From Akkermansiaceae bacterium (GTDB lineage Bacteria > Verrucomicrobiota > Verrucomicrobiia > Verrucomicrobiales > Akkermansiaceae), in NCBI GenBank assembly GCA_013001695.1, contig JABDMC010000156.1, positions 1 through 64,000 on the forward strand: a stretch of DNA of 64,000 nucleotides, read 5' to 3'. Under the pieces are notes generated by a model that saw only the letters and a program-made list of their open reading frames with translations, had not been told where the DNA came from and searched no databases. Below are positions 15,819 through 24,991 of the stretch, one piece after another (positions within the stretch are counted from its first letter, which is position 1; each line of letters begins with the position of its first letter). The position numbers and the translations under genes were made by a program.

Positions 15819-17681
15819 TTGGCAACGCGAACCTACAAGATACTGTGTGTCCACGGCGTGGGCCGTCACGAGCCGGGCGGGCGCTGGGAGAAGGAATGGT
15901 CCCGGGACATTCGCCGGGCCCTCGCGGACCTCGACGGCGACCTGAAACCGAAGATCTCCTTCGCCCATTACGACGACCTCTTCGAGACCCGCCGCATCTC
16001 GGCCCTCGATGTCATCGGGGCCCTCGGCAAGCTCGGCTGGAGCGGACTGACGGCCATGTTCCGCGGGGGCGCCCGCGGGCTGCGCAGCCGCACCGCCGGG
16101 GCGCGCCTCAAGTGGACCGCCGGCATGGTGGTCGAATGGGTCGAAGACAAGAACTTCCGCGCCCAGCTCGCCGCGCGCGTCCGGAAACGCATCGAGAAGG
16201 ACAAGCCCGACATGATCATGGCGCACAGCCTGGGATCGCTCATCTGCTACGACATCTTCAGCCAGAGATCCGGAGCGAAGCTCATCGAGAACCGGATCTT
16301 CGTCACCTTCGGGTCGCAGATCGGAAATCCCTTCGTCCTCGGGAACTTCGCGGCAGGCCGGATCCTCCCCCTCTCCGGGGCCAGGTTCTGGTTCCACCTC
16401 TACAACCGTTTCGATGACGTCTTCACGGCGCGCGTCCGCCTGGCGGCGCGGAACTTCGTGGAGATCGACACCCCCTTCAACCACAAGGGCTGGGGCGACC
16501 ACTCACCGTCGCGGATCAACGGGCGGCCCGGCTACCTCGCCCACCCCGAAACGGTGGAAGGCATGTGGGCCGAGGTGGCCCTCTCGCGGCGCAAGTCCGC
16601 CACCTTCGCCCTGAACCCGGTCTCGCTGACCACCCCCCGCGGCAAGAAGGAGTCCCTCCAATGGGCCGTCACCGATTCCTTCCGCGCCCTCCTCATCGGG
16701 ATCGATGCCTACCCCGCCCCCGACATGCAGCTCGAGGGCTGCCGGAACGACGTCTTTCTCGTCAGCGAACTCCTGCAGGAACTGGGGCTTCCGGCGGGAA
16801 GCGTCCGCGTCCTGCTCGACAGCCGCGCCACCGCCGCCGCGATCCGGGAGCGCATGGAATGGCTCCTCGAGGGCGTCGGCGAAGATGACGAGCGCTTCCT
16901 GTTCTTCAGCGGACACGGCGCCCAGATCCCCGGCTACGGCCTCGGCGAAGTCGTGGATCGCCGCGACGAGGTCCTCGTCCCGTGGGACTTCGACTGGACC
17001 CGCCAGAACGCCATCCACGATGACGGGTTCTACGAGCTCTACTCGAACCTCCCCTACAGCTCGCGCTTCACGGCGGTCTTCGACTGTTGCCATGCCGGCG
17101 GAATGACCCGCGACGGTGCCATGCGGGTGCGCGGGCTCAATCCGCCCGATGACATCCGTCACCGCGTCATGGCGTGGCACTACGATGACCGCTCGAAGCG
17201 GAAGGACCCCGACGAGTGGGACCTCCGGGAACTGGAGCTTCCCGCGAACCAGATCTACCGCCACATCAACCAGCTTCCCCCTCCCGGCCGGAGCGGGTCC
17301 GGTTCGGCCTACTGCTCGACGCATCGCCTCGGCCAGGCCATGACCCTGCGCGAGTACGGTCCAGGCGGCCGCGACCGCTTCCGGAAGCTGGCCAAGAGCC
17401 GGGGCCACCGCGGCCCCTACATGCCGACCCTGTGGTACGCGTGCCAGGAACGGGAGTTCGCCATGGAGTACCGGCAGGGATCGGCGAGTTACGGGGCCTT
17501 CACCTGGTCCTTCGTGCGCCTCGTGCGCGAAATCCGGAAGCAACAGGAGATCCGCTCCGCGAGCCAGATCGAGAAGCACCTCCAGTCCCGCGTCCAGGCG
17601 ATCAACCCGAGCCAGATGCCGCACCTCATCGCCCCCAGCGCGGTCCGGAAGAAGCCGCCCTCGTGGATCCTGCCGCACTAG
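15819..17681 (+). CDS. Fusion protein: N-terminal alpha/beta-hydrolase (lipase-like) domain + C-terminal caspase-like (peptidase C14) domain
   Basis: TTG start behind AAGGAGGG SD. N-half: ILCVHGVGRHEPGG...DMIMAHSLGSLICYDIF (nucleophile-elbow-like). C-half: RALLIGIDAYPAPDMQLEGCRNDVFLVSELL...FLFFSGHGAQIPG...FTAVFDCCHAGGMTR (catalytic His/Cys of caspase-like peptidases). Confidence 0.9.
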   Translation: MATRTYKILCVHGVGRHEPGGRWEKEWSRDIRRALADLDGDLKPKISFAHYDDLFETRRISALDVIGALGKLGWSGLTAMFRGGARGLRSRTAGARLKWTAGMVVEWVEDKNFRAQLAARVRKRIEKDKPDMIMAHSLGSLICYDIFSQRSGAKLIENRIFVTFGSQIGNPFVLGNFAAGRILPLSGARFWFHLYNRFDDVFTARVRLAARNFVEIDTPFNHKGWGDHSPSRINGRPGYLAHPETVEGMWAEVALSRRKSATFALNPVSLTTPRGKKESLQWAVTDSFRALLIGIDAYPAPDMQLEGCRNDVFLVSELLQELGLPAGSVRVLLDSRATAAAIRERMEWLLEGVGEDDERFLFFSGHGAQIPGYGLGEVVDRRDEVLVPWDFDWTRQNAIHDDGFYELYSNLPYSSRFTAVFDCCHAGGMTRDGAMRVRGLNPPDDIRHRVMAWHYDDRSKRKDPDEWDLRELELPANQIYRHINQLPPPGRSGSGSAYCSTHRLGQAMTLREYGPGGRDRFRKLAKSRGHRGPYMPTLWYACQEREFAMEYRQGSASYGAFTWSFVRLVREIRKQQEIRSASQIEKHLQSRVQAINPSQMPHLIAPSAVRKKPPSWILPH

Positions 17682-17828
17682 GCCGCCAGTTGGAACACCG
17701 CGGGGGGCGGCGCGTGGCTTTTTATCCGTTCACCGCAACGACCGCGAACGGCGCGACGTTCAACCTCATCACCGATTGAGCCCGGCAGTTCATCGTCGCG
17801 GATGGCACCGTGGCCGGCGCGTCTTTCC

Positions 17829-20800
17829 TCACGCGCCCCAGCCTCCGCCGCCGGGGGTGTCGATGCGGATGCGCTCGCCCGGCCGGACCTCGAAGCTCGT
17901 GATCGGCGCGAGGGGTTCGGCGCGGCCGTCGGCGCGGATCAAGACCTGCGCGCCCGGGGCCCCGTCCGCCCCGCCTTCGGCCCCGTGGGGGCCGCGCACC
18001 CGGCGCTGCGTCAGGAAGGAGACCGTCATGGGCTCGAGGAACTCGATCTCGCGGCGGAGTCCGTCGCCGCCCCGCCACTTCCCGGCCCCACCCGACCCGC
18101 GCCGCAGCGAAAACTCGCGGACCCGCACCGGGTAGCGCCACTCCAGGATCTCGGGATCGGTCACGGCGGTGTTGCTCATGTGGACGTGGGTGCCGCTCAT
18201 CCCGTCCCACCCCGGCCCGGCGCCGGAGCCCCCGCCGAGGGTTTCGTAGAATCCGAAGCGCTCCGTCCCGAAGAGAAAGTTGTTCATGGTCCCCTGGCTG
18301 TTGGCCTGCAGGCCGAGGGCATCCAACAGGACGTCCACCACCCGCTGGCTCGTCTCGACGTTCCCCCCGACAACCGCCGGGCAGGCCGCGGGGTCCGCCG
18401 CGAACTCCGGGTTCAGGATGCCCGCCGGCAACCGGATCTCGACGCCCTCGAGGAGCCCCTCGTTCAGCGGAAGGTCGTCTTCCGTCCACACCCGCATGAC
18501 GTAGAGCACCGCGCTGCGCACGATCGCCGGGGTGGCATTCAGGTTGCCCGGGTGCACCGCCCCGCTGCCCGCGAAATCGACCGTCAGGCCGTGCCGGCCG
18601 GCTGTCACGGTGACGCGGACCGGCGTCCCGTCGTCCATGGCGTCGTCGCCGGTCCAGCGCCCGTCCGGCCGGGTGGCCAGCGTGGCGGCCATCGCGGACG
18701 CCGCCCGCGCGAAGAGGGCCTCCATGTTGCGCGTCACCGCCTCGCATCCCGCGGGCCGGCACAGGTCCCGCACGGCCTTGACCCCGTGCCGGTTGGCGGC
18801 CGTCTGCGCGGCAAGGTCGGCGAGGTTGTCGTCCACGGCGCGGCTCGGGAATGGTCCCCCGCGCAGGAGGGCTTCGATTTCCGCGACGTGGTCGGTGCCG
18901 CCATCGACGAGGAGGAGCGGGGGGATCACCACCCCTTCCTCGCCGAGGGAGGATGCCGTGGCGGGCATCGAACCCGGGGTGCGCCCCCCGAGCTCGGCAT
19001 GATGGGCGCGGTTCGCCACGAAGGCCACGAGGCGCCCGTCGCCGAAAAACACCGGGCTGATGACCGTGATGTCCGGCAGGTGCGAGCCCCCGAAGGCGGG
19101 ATGGTTCACCACCACGGTGTCACCGGGTTTCCACTCCCGGCCATCCGAGACCTTCCGCACACACTCCCCCAGCGCCCCAAGGTGCACCGGGATGTGGGGG
19201 GCATTCACCACCAGCCGCCCCCGGGCATCCAGCAGGGCGCACGAGAAATCGAGCCGCTCCTTGACGTTGGTCGAGATGGCGGTGCGCCGCAGCAGCTCCC
19301 CCATCTCCTCGACGACATTCTCGAAGCGGCACCGGAACAACTCCGCCTCGACCGCCTCGGACCAGCCGGCGGATTCCCGGGCCGCGCCCTCCCGGCGCAA
19401 CCACAGCGACCCCCGCTCCCCTTCCGCCACCGACCAGCCGGGTTCGATGACGCAGGTCCGGAAGACATCCTGGCGGAGCACCCGCGCCGCGGCGGGGGGC
19501 GACCACGCCCCGAACGATTCCGCCTCGACCGGCTCGGCCCGTTCCGCCCCGACGACCCGCACCGCGACGACCTCCACGGCCCGGCCCGCCGGGGGCGCAT
19601 ACCCATAGAGCTTCTCGTATTCCGCGCGGAAACCGTCGGCGAGCATGGCGCCCTCCACCCGGGCCGCGAACTCCAGCTCGAGGGTGCTGTCCTGGCCCGC
19701 GAGCCGCATCTCGAACAGGCTGCGGGCCACCACCCCGGCCGCCCCCAGCGCCGCGAGGGCCTCGGCTTCCATCTCCGCGAGGAGGCCGTCGAGGCGCCCC
19801 GACAACTCCTCGAGGGGGGCCAGCACGAGGCGCTCCACGATCTCCTCCCGTCCCGACCGGTCGAGCCCCCAGGCGCTGAGCAATCCCGCATCGGACGGCA
19901 CGAGGATGTCGCGCACCGCGAGCTTCTCCGCCACCGCGCACGCATGCTGCGGGCCGGCCCCGCCGAATGCCACCAGTCCGTAGTCCGAGGGATCGTAGCC
20001 TTCGCGCAGCGACACCTTCCGGATGGCGTCCGCCATGCGTTCCACCGCGATGGCCCGCAGGCCCTCCAGCAACCGCTCGTCATCGGCGGCCTCCGCCCCG
20101 GCGGCGCGCAGGGATTCCTTCAAGCCCGCCAAGGCCGCCCGCGAGGCCCCGGGGTCGAGCGGGATCCCCGCCCGCGACGGATCCATGCACCCCAGGAGAA
20201 GATTCACGTCGGTCACCGTCAACGGCCCGCCCCGCCCGTAGCACGCCGGCCCCGGATCGGCGCCCGCGCTCTCCGGGCCGACTTCCAGCCCGCCGTGGCG
20301 CCACTGGCAGATCGACCCGCCCCCGGCGGCCACGGTCTCCATCCTGACGGCCGGCACGAGAACCCGCACCGGCCCGATCTGCTGCTCGTAACGCAGGCGC
20401 GGCCGGTCCCCGATGCGGGCCACGTCGGTGCTGGTCCCGCCCATGTCGAAGGAGAGCACCCCGCGCCACCCGGCGGCCCGCCCCGCCGCCTGCGCCCCCA
20501 CCACTCCCCCGGCCGGGCCGCTGAGGAGGCTGTCCACCGGGCGGTAGTTCCCGGACGGTTTCAGGGCCCCGGCGCTGGTCATGAGCGACACCGGACCGCC
20601 GCCCAGGGGGTCCTCCACCCCGCGCACGAACCCGTCCATGATGGGTGCCAGGTAGGCATTCGCCACCGCGGTCTCGGCGCGCGGCAGGAGGCGCATGGCC
20701 GGCGTGAGATCCTGCGATGGCGAGACGTGCCGCACCCCGGCGCGCTCCAGCATCTCCGCGACGCGGCGTTCGTGCGCCGGGTTGGCGTAGGAATTCAGGA

Positions 20801-21497
20801 GGGCCACCGCCGCGACCTCGCCTCCCGCGAGGGCGAGCCCCGCGAGATCCGCGGCCAGTTTCGCCTCATCGAGTTCCCGCAGGACCGCCCCGTCGGGCGC
20901 GATGCGTTCCCGGACCCCGACGACGCGCGCAAAGACGGGATCGGGCCGGTCCTGGCGGAGGGCGAAGAGATCCGGCCGCCGTTGATCCCGGATGCGCAGC
21001 AGGTCCTCGAACCCCTCCGTGACGAAGAGCACCCCGGCGGCGCCCGTGCCTTCCAGGAGGGCGTTCGTCCCGCGGGTCGTCGCCACCCGGAATTCCATCG
21101 GCGGAAATCGCTCGCCCAGCCTCGTCGCGGTCAGGAGGCGGGCCGCCACCACCGGGGCCTCCTCGCCGGTCCCCAACTCGAGCATGTCGCCCACCGCGTA
21201 GTCCCCTTCGAGCCGCACCCGCCGCGCGCCGGGCATCCACCCGGTCACCGCCCTGCCATCCGGCGCGAGGAACCCGTCGAGGACGTTTTCCGCGGCTCCG
21301 AGGTCCGCGGCCACCTCCAGCCACCCGTCCCCCGGCAGGGCGCTCACCGTCGTGCGCACCACCCCGCTCGAGAGGATCTTGCACCGCTTCTCCCGGCCGT
21401 CGGGGTCGAGGGCCCACCCGTCCGTGAAGGTCCCCCCCGTGTCGATCCGCACCCGCCACGGCGGCCGTCCTCCCTCTCGGCGGGCCGCCGGCATCAC
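17829..21497 (-). CDS. Hydantoinase/oxoprolinase family protein, fused HyuA-HyuB (5-oxoprolinase-like)
   Basis: 1222 aa; VRIDTGGTFTDGWALDPDG, ATTRGTNALLEGTG, DMGGTSTDVARIG (A half); RRTAISTNVKERLDFSCALLDARGRLVVNAPHIPVHLGAL, GDTVVVNHPAFGGSHLPDITV (B half). Confidence 0.93.
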   Translation of the reverse strand: MMPAARREGGRPPWRVRIDTGGTFTDGWALDPDGREKRCKILSSGVVRTTVSALPGDGWLEVAADLGAAENVLDGFLAPDGRAVTGWMPGARRVRLEGDYAVGDMLELGTGEEAPVVAARLLTATRLGERFPPMEFRVATTRGTNALLEGTGAAGVLFVTEGFEDLLRIRDQRRPDLFALRQDRPDPVFARVVGVRERIAPDGAVLRELDEAKLAADLAGLALAGGEVAAVALLNSYANPAHERRVAEMLERAGVRHVSPSQDLTPAMRLLPRAETAVANAYLAPIMDGFVRGVEDPLGGGPVSLMTSAGALKPSGNYRPVDSLLSGPAGGVVGAQAAGRAAGWRGVLSFDMGGTSTDVARIGDRPRLRYEQQIGPVRVLVPAVRMETVAAGGGSICQWRHGGLEVGPESAGADPGPACYGRGGPLTVTDVNLLLGCMDPSRAGIPLDPGASRAALAGLKESLRAAGAEAADDERLLEGLRAIAVERMADAIRKVSLREGYDPSDYGLVAFGGAGPQHACAVAEKLAVRDILVPSDAGLLSAWGLDRSGREEIVERLVLAPLEELSGRLDGLLAEMEAEALAALGAAGVVARSLFEMRLAGQDSTLELEFAARVEGAMLADGFRAEYEKLYGYAPPAGRAVEVVAVRVVGAERAEPVEAESFGAWSPPAAARVLRQDVFRTCVIEPGWSVAEGERGSLWLRREGAARESAGWSEAVEAELFRCRFENVVEEMGELLRRTAISTNVKERLDFSCALLDARGRLVVNAPHIPVHLGALGECVRKVSDGREWKPGDTVVVNHPAFGGSHLPDITVISPVFFGDGRLVAFVANRAHHAELGGRTPGSMPATASSLGEEGVVIPPLLLVDGGTDHVAEIEALLRGGPFPSRAVDDNLADLAAQTAANRHGVKAVRDLCRPAGCEAVTRNMEALFARAASAMAATLATRPDGRWTGDDAMDDGTPVRVTVTAGRHGLTVDFAGSGAVHPGNLNATPAIVRSAVLYVMRVWTEDDLPLNEGLLEGVEIRLPAGILNPEFAADPAACPAVVGGNVETSQRVVDVLLDALGLQANSQGTMNNFLFGTERFGFYETLGGGSGAGPGWDGMSGTHVHMSNTAVTDPEILEWRYPVRVREFSLRRGSGGAGKWRGGDGLRREIEFLEPMTVSFLTQRRVRGPHGAEGGADGAPGAQVLIRADGRAEPLAPITSFEVRPGERIRIDTPGGGGWGA

Positions 21498-22090
21498 GCC
21501 CCGTTGGTCGCCCCGGCCCCGTCATGGCGCCGGGCCAATTCGGTCAGCACCCATGCCACCGCCGCGGCGGGATCGGTGCCATTCCGGGCGCTCGTCGCAA
21601 ACCGCGGCATGGTTCCGGGCGCGATGCCCAGCCACGCGTCCATCTCCTCGGCGTTGAACCCCGGCTGCAGGTCGGTGCGGTGGTACTGCATCGCCACCGG
21701 CAGGCTCGCGAGGTCCATCTTGTGCCGTTGCGCGTTGCTGACCATCGCCTGCAGCGCTTCGCGCGCCTGCACGGCCCGTTCCCCGGCGGCGTCCGCGACG
21801 AAGACGATACCGTCGCACCTCGCCATGACGAGTTCGCTGGCGGCATTGTAGTGGGGCGACCCCGACAACGCAAAGAGGCGCACCTTCAGACGGGAACCGT
21901 CGGCCAGCGGCTGCGGCCACAGGAAGGTGGTGCGGACCACCCGGCCGCCCTCCACCTCGCCGACGCGCACCCCCGCCCCGGCGACCCGGTCGGCGATGCC
22001 TTGCAGGATCGAGGCCTTGCCCGCCCCGGGAACCCCCAGCAAGGCCACCTTGACCTCCGGTTGACGCTCGTCCTGCCGGGCATCTGCCAT
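21494..22090 (-). CDS. Small MglA-like GTP-binding protein
   Basis: VKVALLGVPGAGKASILQGIADR (P-loop-like), LKVRLFALSGSPHYNAASELVMARCDGIVFVADA; overlaps the HyuAB gene by 4 bp. Confidence 0.65.
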   Translation of the reverse strand: MADARQDERQPEVKVALLGVPGAGKASILQGIADRVAGAGVRVGEVEGGRVVRTTFLWPQPLADGSRLKVRLFALSGSPHYNAASELVMARCDGIVFVADAAGERAVQAREALQAMVSNAQRHKMDLASLPVAMQYHRTDLQPGFNAEEMDAWLGIAPGTMPRFATSARNGTDPAAAVAWVLTELARRHDGAGATNGA

Positions 22091-22127
22091 GGGAAAATCC
22101 TCTCCCCCGGCTTTCCCGGGAACGCGA

Positions 22128-23090
22128 CTACAGCTGGTCGATTTCGTTCACGACGATGAGGAGCGTCTCGCGGACGCCGGGGGCATACTCGCCCTCGTGA
22201 ATCACCGCCATGGACGTGTCGCCGTGCGCGACGAAATCAATCACCCCGCCGGGGCAAGTCATCGTGATGGCCTCCCGGTCGCCGAATCCCAGCTTCGAGA
22301 TGCAATTGCGGAGAGTCTCGAGCGCCACCATCTCGTTCGGACGGACCTTGGCGAGGTTGCGCACCCCGGGCAGCGTCCGCGCCCGCTGGATGATCTCCCC
22401 CTCGTTCAGTTCATGGCTGACGCCGAAGATGGCCCGCAAGGCGAGTTGCTTCGTGTCGTTGGTGACCGGTGCTTTCGCATCTGCCGTGTTCCCCGGTGTG
22501 GCGGCCCCCAAAGCCGCGGCCCCGAAGGCTGCATCTTTCACCGCGGCTTTGGCATCGCCGGCGGATGGTTGGCTCGCTTTGGACATAGGCGCTCCGAAGT
22601 CGGGATCCAGTCGTTTCACTCCCTCTTCGGCGGCGTCGCCCCGCGGCAGCGGAGGTTCGCCAAAAGCTGATCCCTCGTTCCGGGAGGGCGGAAGGTCAAG
22701 GCCGCCCGTCGGGCCAAGCCCTGCCGCGACGTCGGACGCCACCGGGGCGGCATCCAGTTTGTCCATCGGGGCCGGTCCGTCCGGGAACCCCTTCATCTCG
22801 AAGCCCCCGCCCGGGGACCCGTCCTTGGAACCGCCTCCGCCCGGTTCGGCGAGTTGAAACGGGTTGTCGCCCGGCGACTCTTCTCCCGCGGGCTGGGGAT
22901 CGGGAATCTTGGCGGGCTTCCCGCTGTCGGGCCCGGCGATCCCGAAAGGCGAATCACCCTCCACGGCTTCGAAGGGCGATGCTCCAGGTGCCGGGGTCTC
23001 CCCGGCGATCTGAAATGGATTGTGAGAATCAGCGGAACCGTTCTCGCCATTTTCCCCGAAGGGATTGGGTTGGGACTCTTTCTGCGGCAT
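22128..23090 (-). CDS. Low-complexity protein with NPF/SPF motifs and C-terminal roadblock/LC7-like domain
   Basis: N-terminal NPFGE, NPFQIA, SPFEAV, SPFGIA, NPFQLA; C-terminal EGEIIQRARTLPGVRNLAKVRPNEM...VIDFVAHGDTSMAVIHEGEYAPGVRETLLIVVNEIDQL resembles roadblock. Confidence 0.6.
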   Translation of the reverse strand: MPQKESQPNPFGENGENGSADSHNPFQIAGETPAPGASPFEAVEGDSPFGIAGPDSGKPAKIPDPQPAGEESPGDNPFQLAEPGGGGSKDGSPGGGFEMKGFPDGPAPMDKLDAAPVASDVAAGLGPTGGLDLPPSRNEGSAFGEPPLPRGDAAEEGVKRLDPDFGAPMSKASQPSAGDAKAAVKDAAFGAAALGAATPGNTADAKAPVTNDTKQLALRAIFGVSHELNEGEIIQRARTLPGVRNLAKVRPNEMVALETLRNCISKLGFGDREAITMTCPGGVIDFVAHGDTSMAVIHEGEYAPGVRETLLIVVNEIDQL

Positions 23091-23222
23091 GTTTTGGCTA
23101 GGTTGATAATTAGGCTATCGGGAAAAATTGCCGGTGTAAACCGAAAAGGCGGGCCTCTTGTTCTGGTCGACCCGCGATTTGCCCCCGGCGTTCAATGTTC
23201 CGCGCCCCGGCGCTGTGAACAA

Positions 23223-23774
23223 TTAGGAGGCGCCGGCCCGCAAGCGCTTCAGTTTCCCGCGGAGCGAGACCTTCGCGGCGGTGCTCAGGCGGTCGATGAA
23301 GAGCACCCCGTTCAGGTGGTCGGTCTCGTGCTGGATCACCCGCGCCAGGAGGCCGTCGGTCTCGATCGCGATGCGGCGGCCGTCGAGGAGACCCAGGGTG
23401 CCCCGGATCGCGCCCGGGCGCCGCACCTGGGCCCGGATGTCGTGGATGCTCAGGCACCCTTCCTCGAGGGATTCGCGCTCGCCGTCCCCCTCGAAATCCG
23501 GATTGATGAAGGCGAGGGGCATGAGGTCCGCGAGGTCGACGTCCTCCCCGTCGATCCGCAGGTAGCTGACGCATTCCGGGTCGTGGGAGACATCCACCAC
23601 CGCGAGGCGCAGATCAACCCCCACCTGGGGCCCGGCCAAGCCGACGCCGTGGGCGTCATGCATGGTCTCCAGCATGTCGGTCACGAGCTGCTCCGGCACG
23701 CTCCCCGGATCCGCGATGACCGGACACTTCTTCCGGAGGATCGGGTCGCCGTACTGCGTGATCGGCAGGATCAT
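23223..23774 (-). CDS. def: Peptide deformylase
   Basis: GVGLAGPQVGVDLR, EEGCLSIHDIRAQV, VIQHETDHLNGVLFIDRL (HExxH). Confidence 0.96.
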   Translation of the reverse strand: MILPITQYGDPILRKKCPVIADPGSVPEQLVTDMLETMHDAHGVGLAGPQVGVDLRLAVVDVSHDPECVSYLRIDGEDVDLADLMPLAFINPDFEGDGERESLEEGCLSIHDIRAQVRRPGAIRGTLGLLDGRRIAIETDGLLARVIQHETDHLNGVLFIDRLSTAAKVSLRGKLKRLRAGAS

Positions 23775-24214
23775 TCCGTCTCCTCCTTTCCGGGCGATTC
23801 GGCCGGAACCCGGATCCGCGCCGGGACGTCCTTGATCTCGATGTCCGCTTCCGTGAGGGCATCCCAGATCTCGAACAGTTGCCGGATCGAGACGGCCTGG
23901 TCGGCTTCCAACTCGAGTTCCCGGTTGGGGTTGTCCGTCTTGAACTGCATCAGGTAGGCCGCGAGCGTCCCCTCCGGAACCTCGTGGATGTCGAGGGTCA
24001 CCCGCCCGTCCGCCGCCACCGCCAGCACGGCGCGCTCGTCGGTGACCTCCTCGGTGAAGACTTCCTTCACGGTCGGCAAGTCGATGGTCAGGATCGGCCG
24101 CGGCTTCTTGAAGGTCGTCGAGATGATGAAGAAGATCAGCAGGATCGCGAGAATGTCGATCAACGGGATGATCGGCACGCTCATGTCCTTCTTCTTCGGC
24201 TCGTAGAATTCCAT
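23771..24214 (-). CDS. Biopolymer transport protein ExbD/TolR family
   Basis: VPIIPLIDILAILLIFFIISTTF with membrane Asp; ATGA overlap with def. Confidence 0.88.
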   Translation of the reverse strand: MEFYEPKKKDMSVPIIPLIDILAILLIFFIISTTFKKPRPILTIDLPTVKEVFTEEVTDERAVLAVAADGRVTLDIHEVPEGTLAAYLMQFKTDNPNRELELEADQAVSIRQLFEIWDALTEADIEIKDVPARIRVPAESPGKEETE

Positions 24215-24229
24215 TCCTCCGCGCGGTTC

Positions 24230-24985
24230 CTATTCGTTCGGCATGGCCTCGCCGGCATACGCTCCGGCCGCGTAGGGTTCAGCGGGGGTCTCCGCGGGCG
24301 TTCCCTCCGGCGGCCGCCCCTCGGCGTGGTAGACCGACACCACCCGGTTCATCATGACTTCCAGGCGGGCCGCCATGGTCTCGATCTTGCGGCTGAAGTA
24401 ACTGTGCGCCACCACCGCCGGCACCGCCACCGCCAGCCCCGCGATGGTCGTGTAGAGGGCCCGCGAAATGCCCCGCGCGATCTCGACGTGATCCGCCGCC
24501 GGCCCCAGCTCCCGGAACACCAGGACCAGCCCGCTCGCCGTCCCGAGGAGGCCCAGCAGCGGCGCGATCGTGATCACCACCTCCAAAATCGGCAGGCCGG
24601 TGTGCATCTTCACGATCTCCTCGCGGGCCGTGGATTGCACGGCCTCCTTCACTTCCGCCTGGGCGGCGCCGGAGCGGCTCATGGCGACGCCGCACAGCCG
24701 CGCCAGGGGGGTCTCCCCGCGGCAGGCCTCGCTTTCCAGCCCCCGCATCCTCGCGGAATCTTGCCCGGTGCCGCTGATTTTTTCGACCTGCTCGGCGAGG
24801 CCCGTCGGGACGATCCGGGCGCGCCGCAGGGTCAGCATCTTGAAGACGATGACGGTGAGCGCCACCAGTGAGCACAGGAAGATCACCAGCATGTAGAACC
24901 CGCCCACTGCCAGCGCCTCCCACGTCCGGCCGAACGCTTCCGTCATCGATGCCGCCAGATTCATGCCCGCACTCAACTCACCCAT
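24230..24985 (-). CDS. MotA/TolQ/ExbB proton channel family protein
   Basis: PILEVVITIAPLLGLLGTASGLVLVFRELG...GISRALYTTIAGLAVAVPAVVAHSYF. Confidence 0.92.
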   Translation of the reverse strand: MGELSAGMNLAASMTEAFGRTWEALAVGGFYMLVIFLCSLVALTVIVFKMLTLRRARIVPTGLAEQVEKISGTGQDSARMRGLESEACRGETPLARLCGVAMSRSGAAQAEVKEAVQSTAREEIVKMHTGLPILEVVITIAPLLGLLGTASGLVLVFRELGPAADHVEIARGISRALYTTIAGLAVAVPAVVAHSYFSRKIETMAARLEVMMNRVVSVYHAEGRPPEGTPAETPAEPYAAGAYAGEAMPNE

Positions 24986-24991
24986 GACCCG

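Noticed and set aside
17702-17779. Short tail ...FYPFTATTANGATFNLITD* after the caspase gene, looking like a gene remnant
   Set aside because: Too short to assign; no homologous context visible.
17802-21851. 1349-aa plus-strand ORF
   Set aside because: Antisense shadow of the HyuA-HyuB gene; composition is His/Arg/Gly/Pro-rich without family motifs, typical of GC-rich antisense frames.
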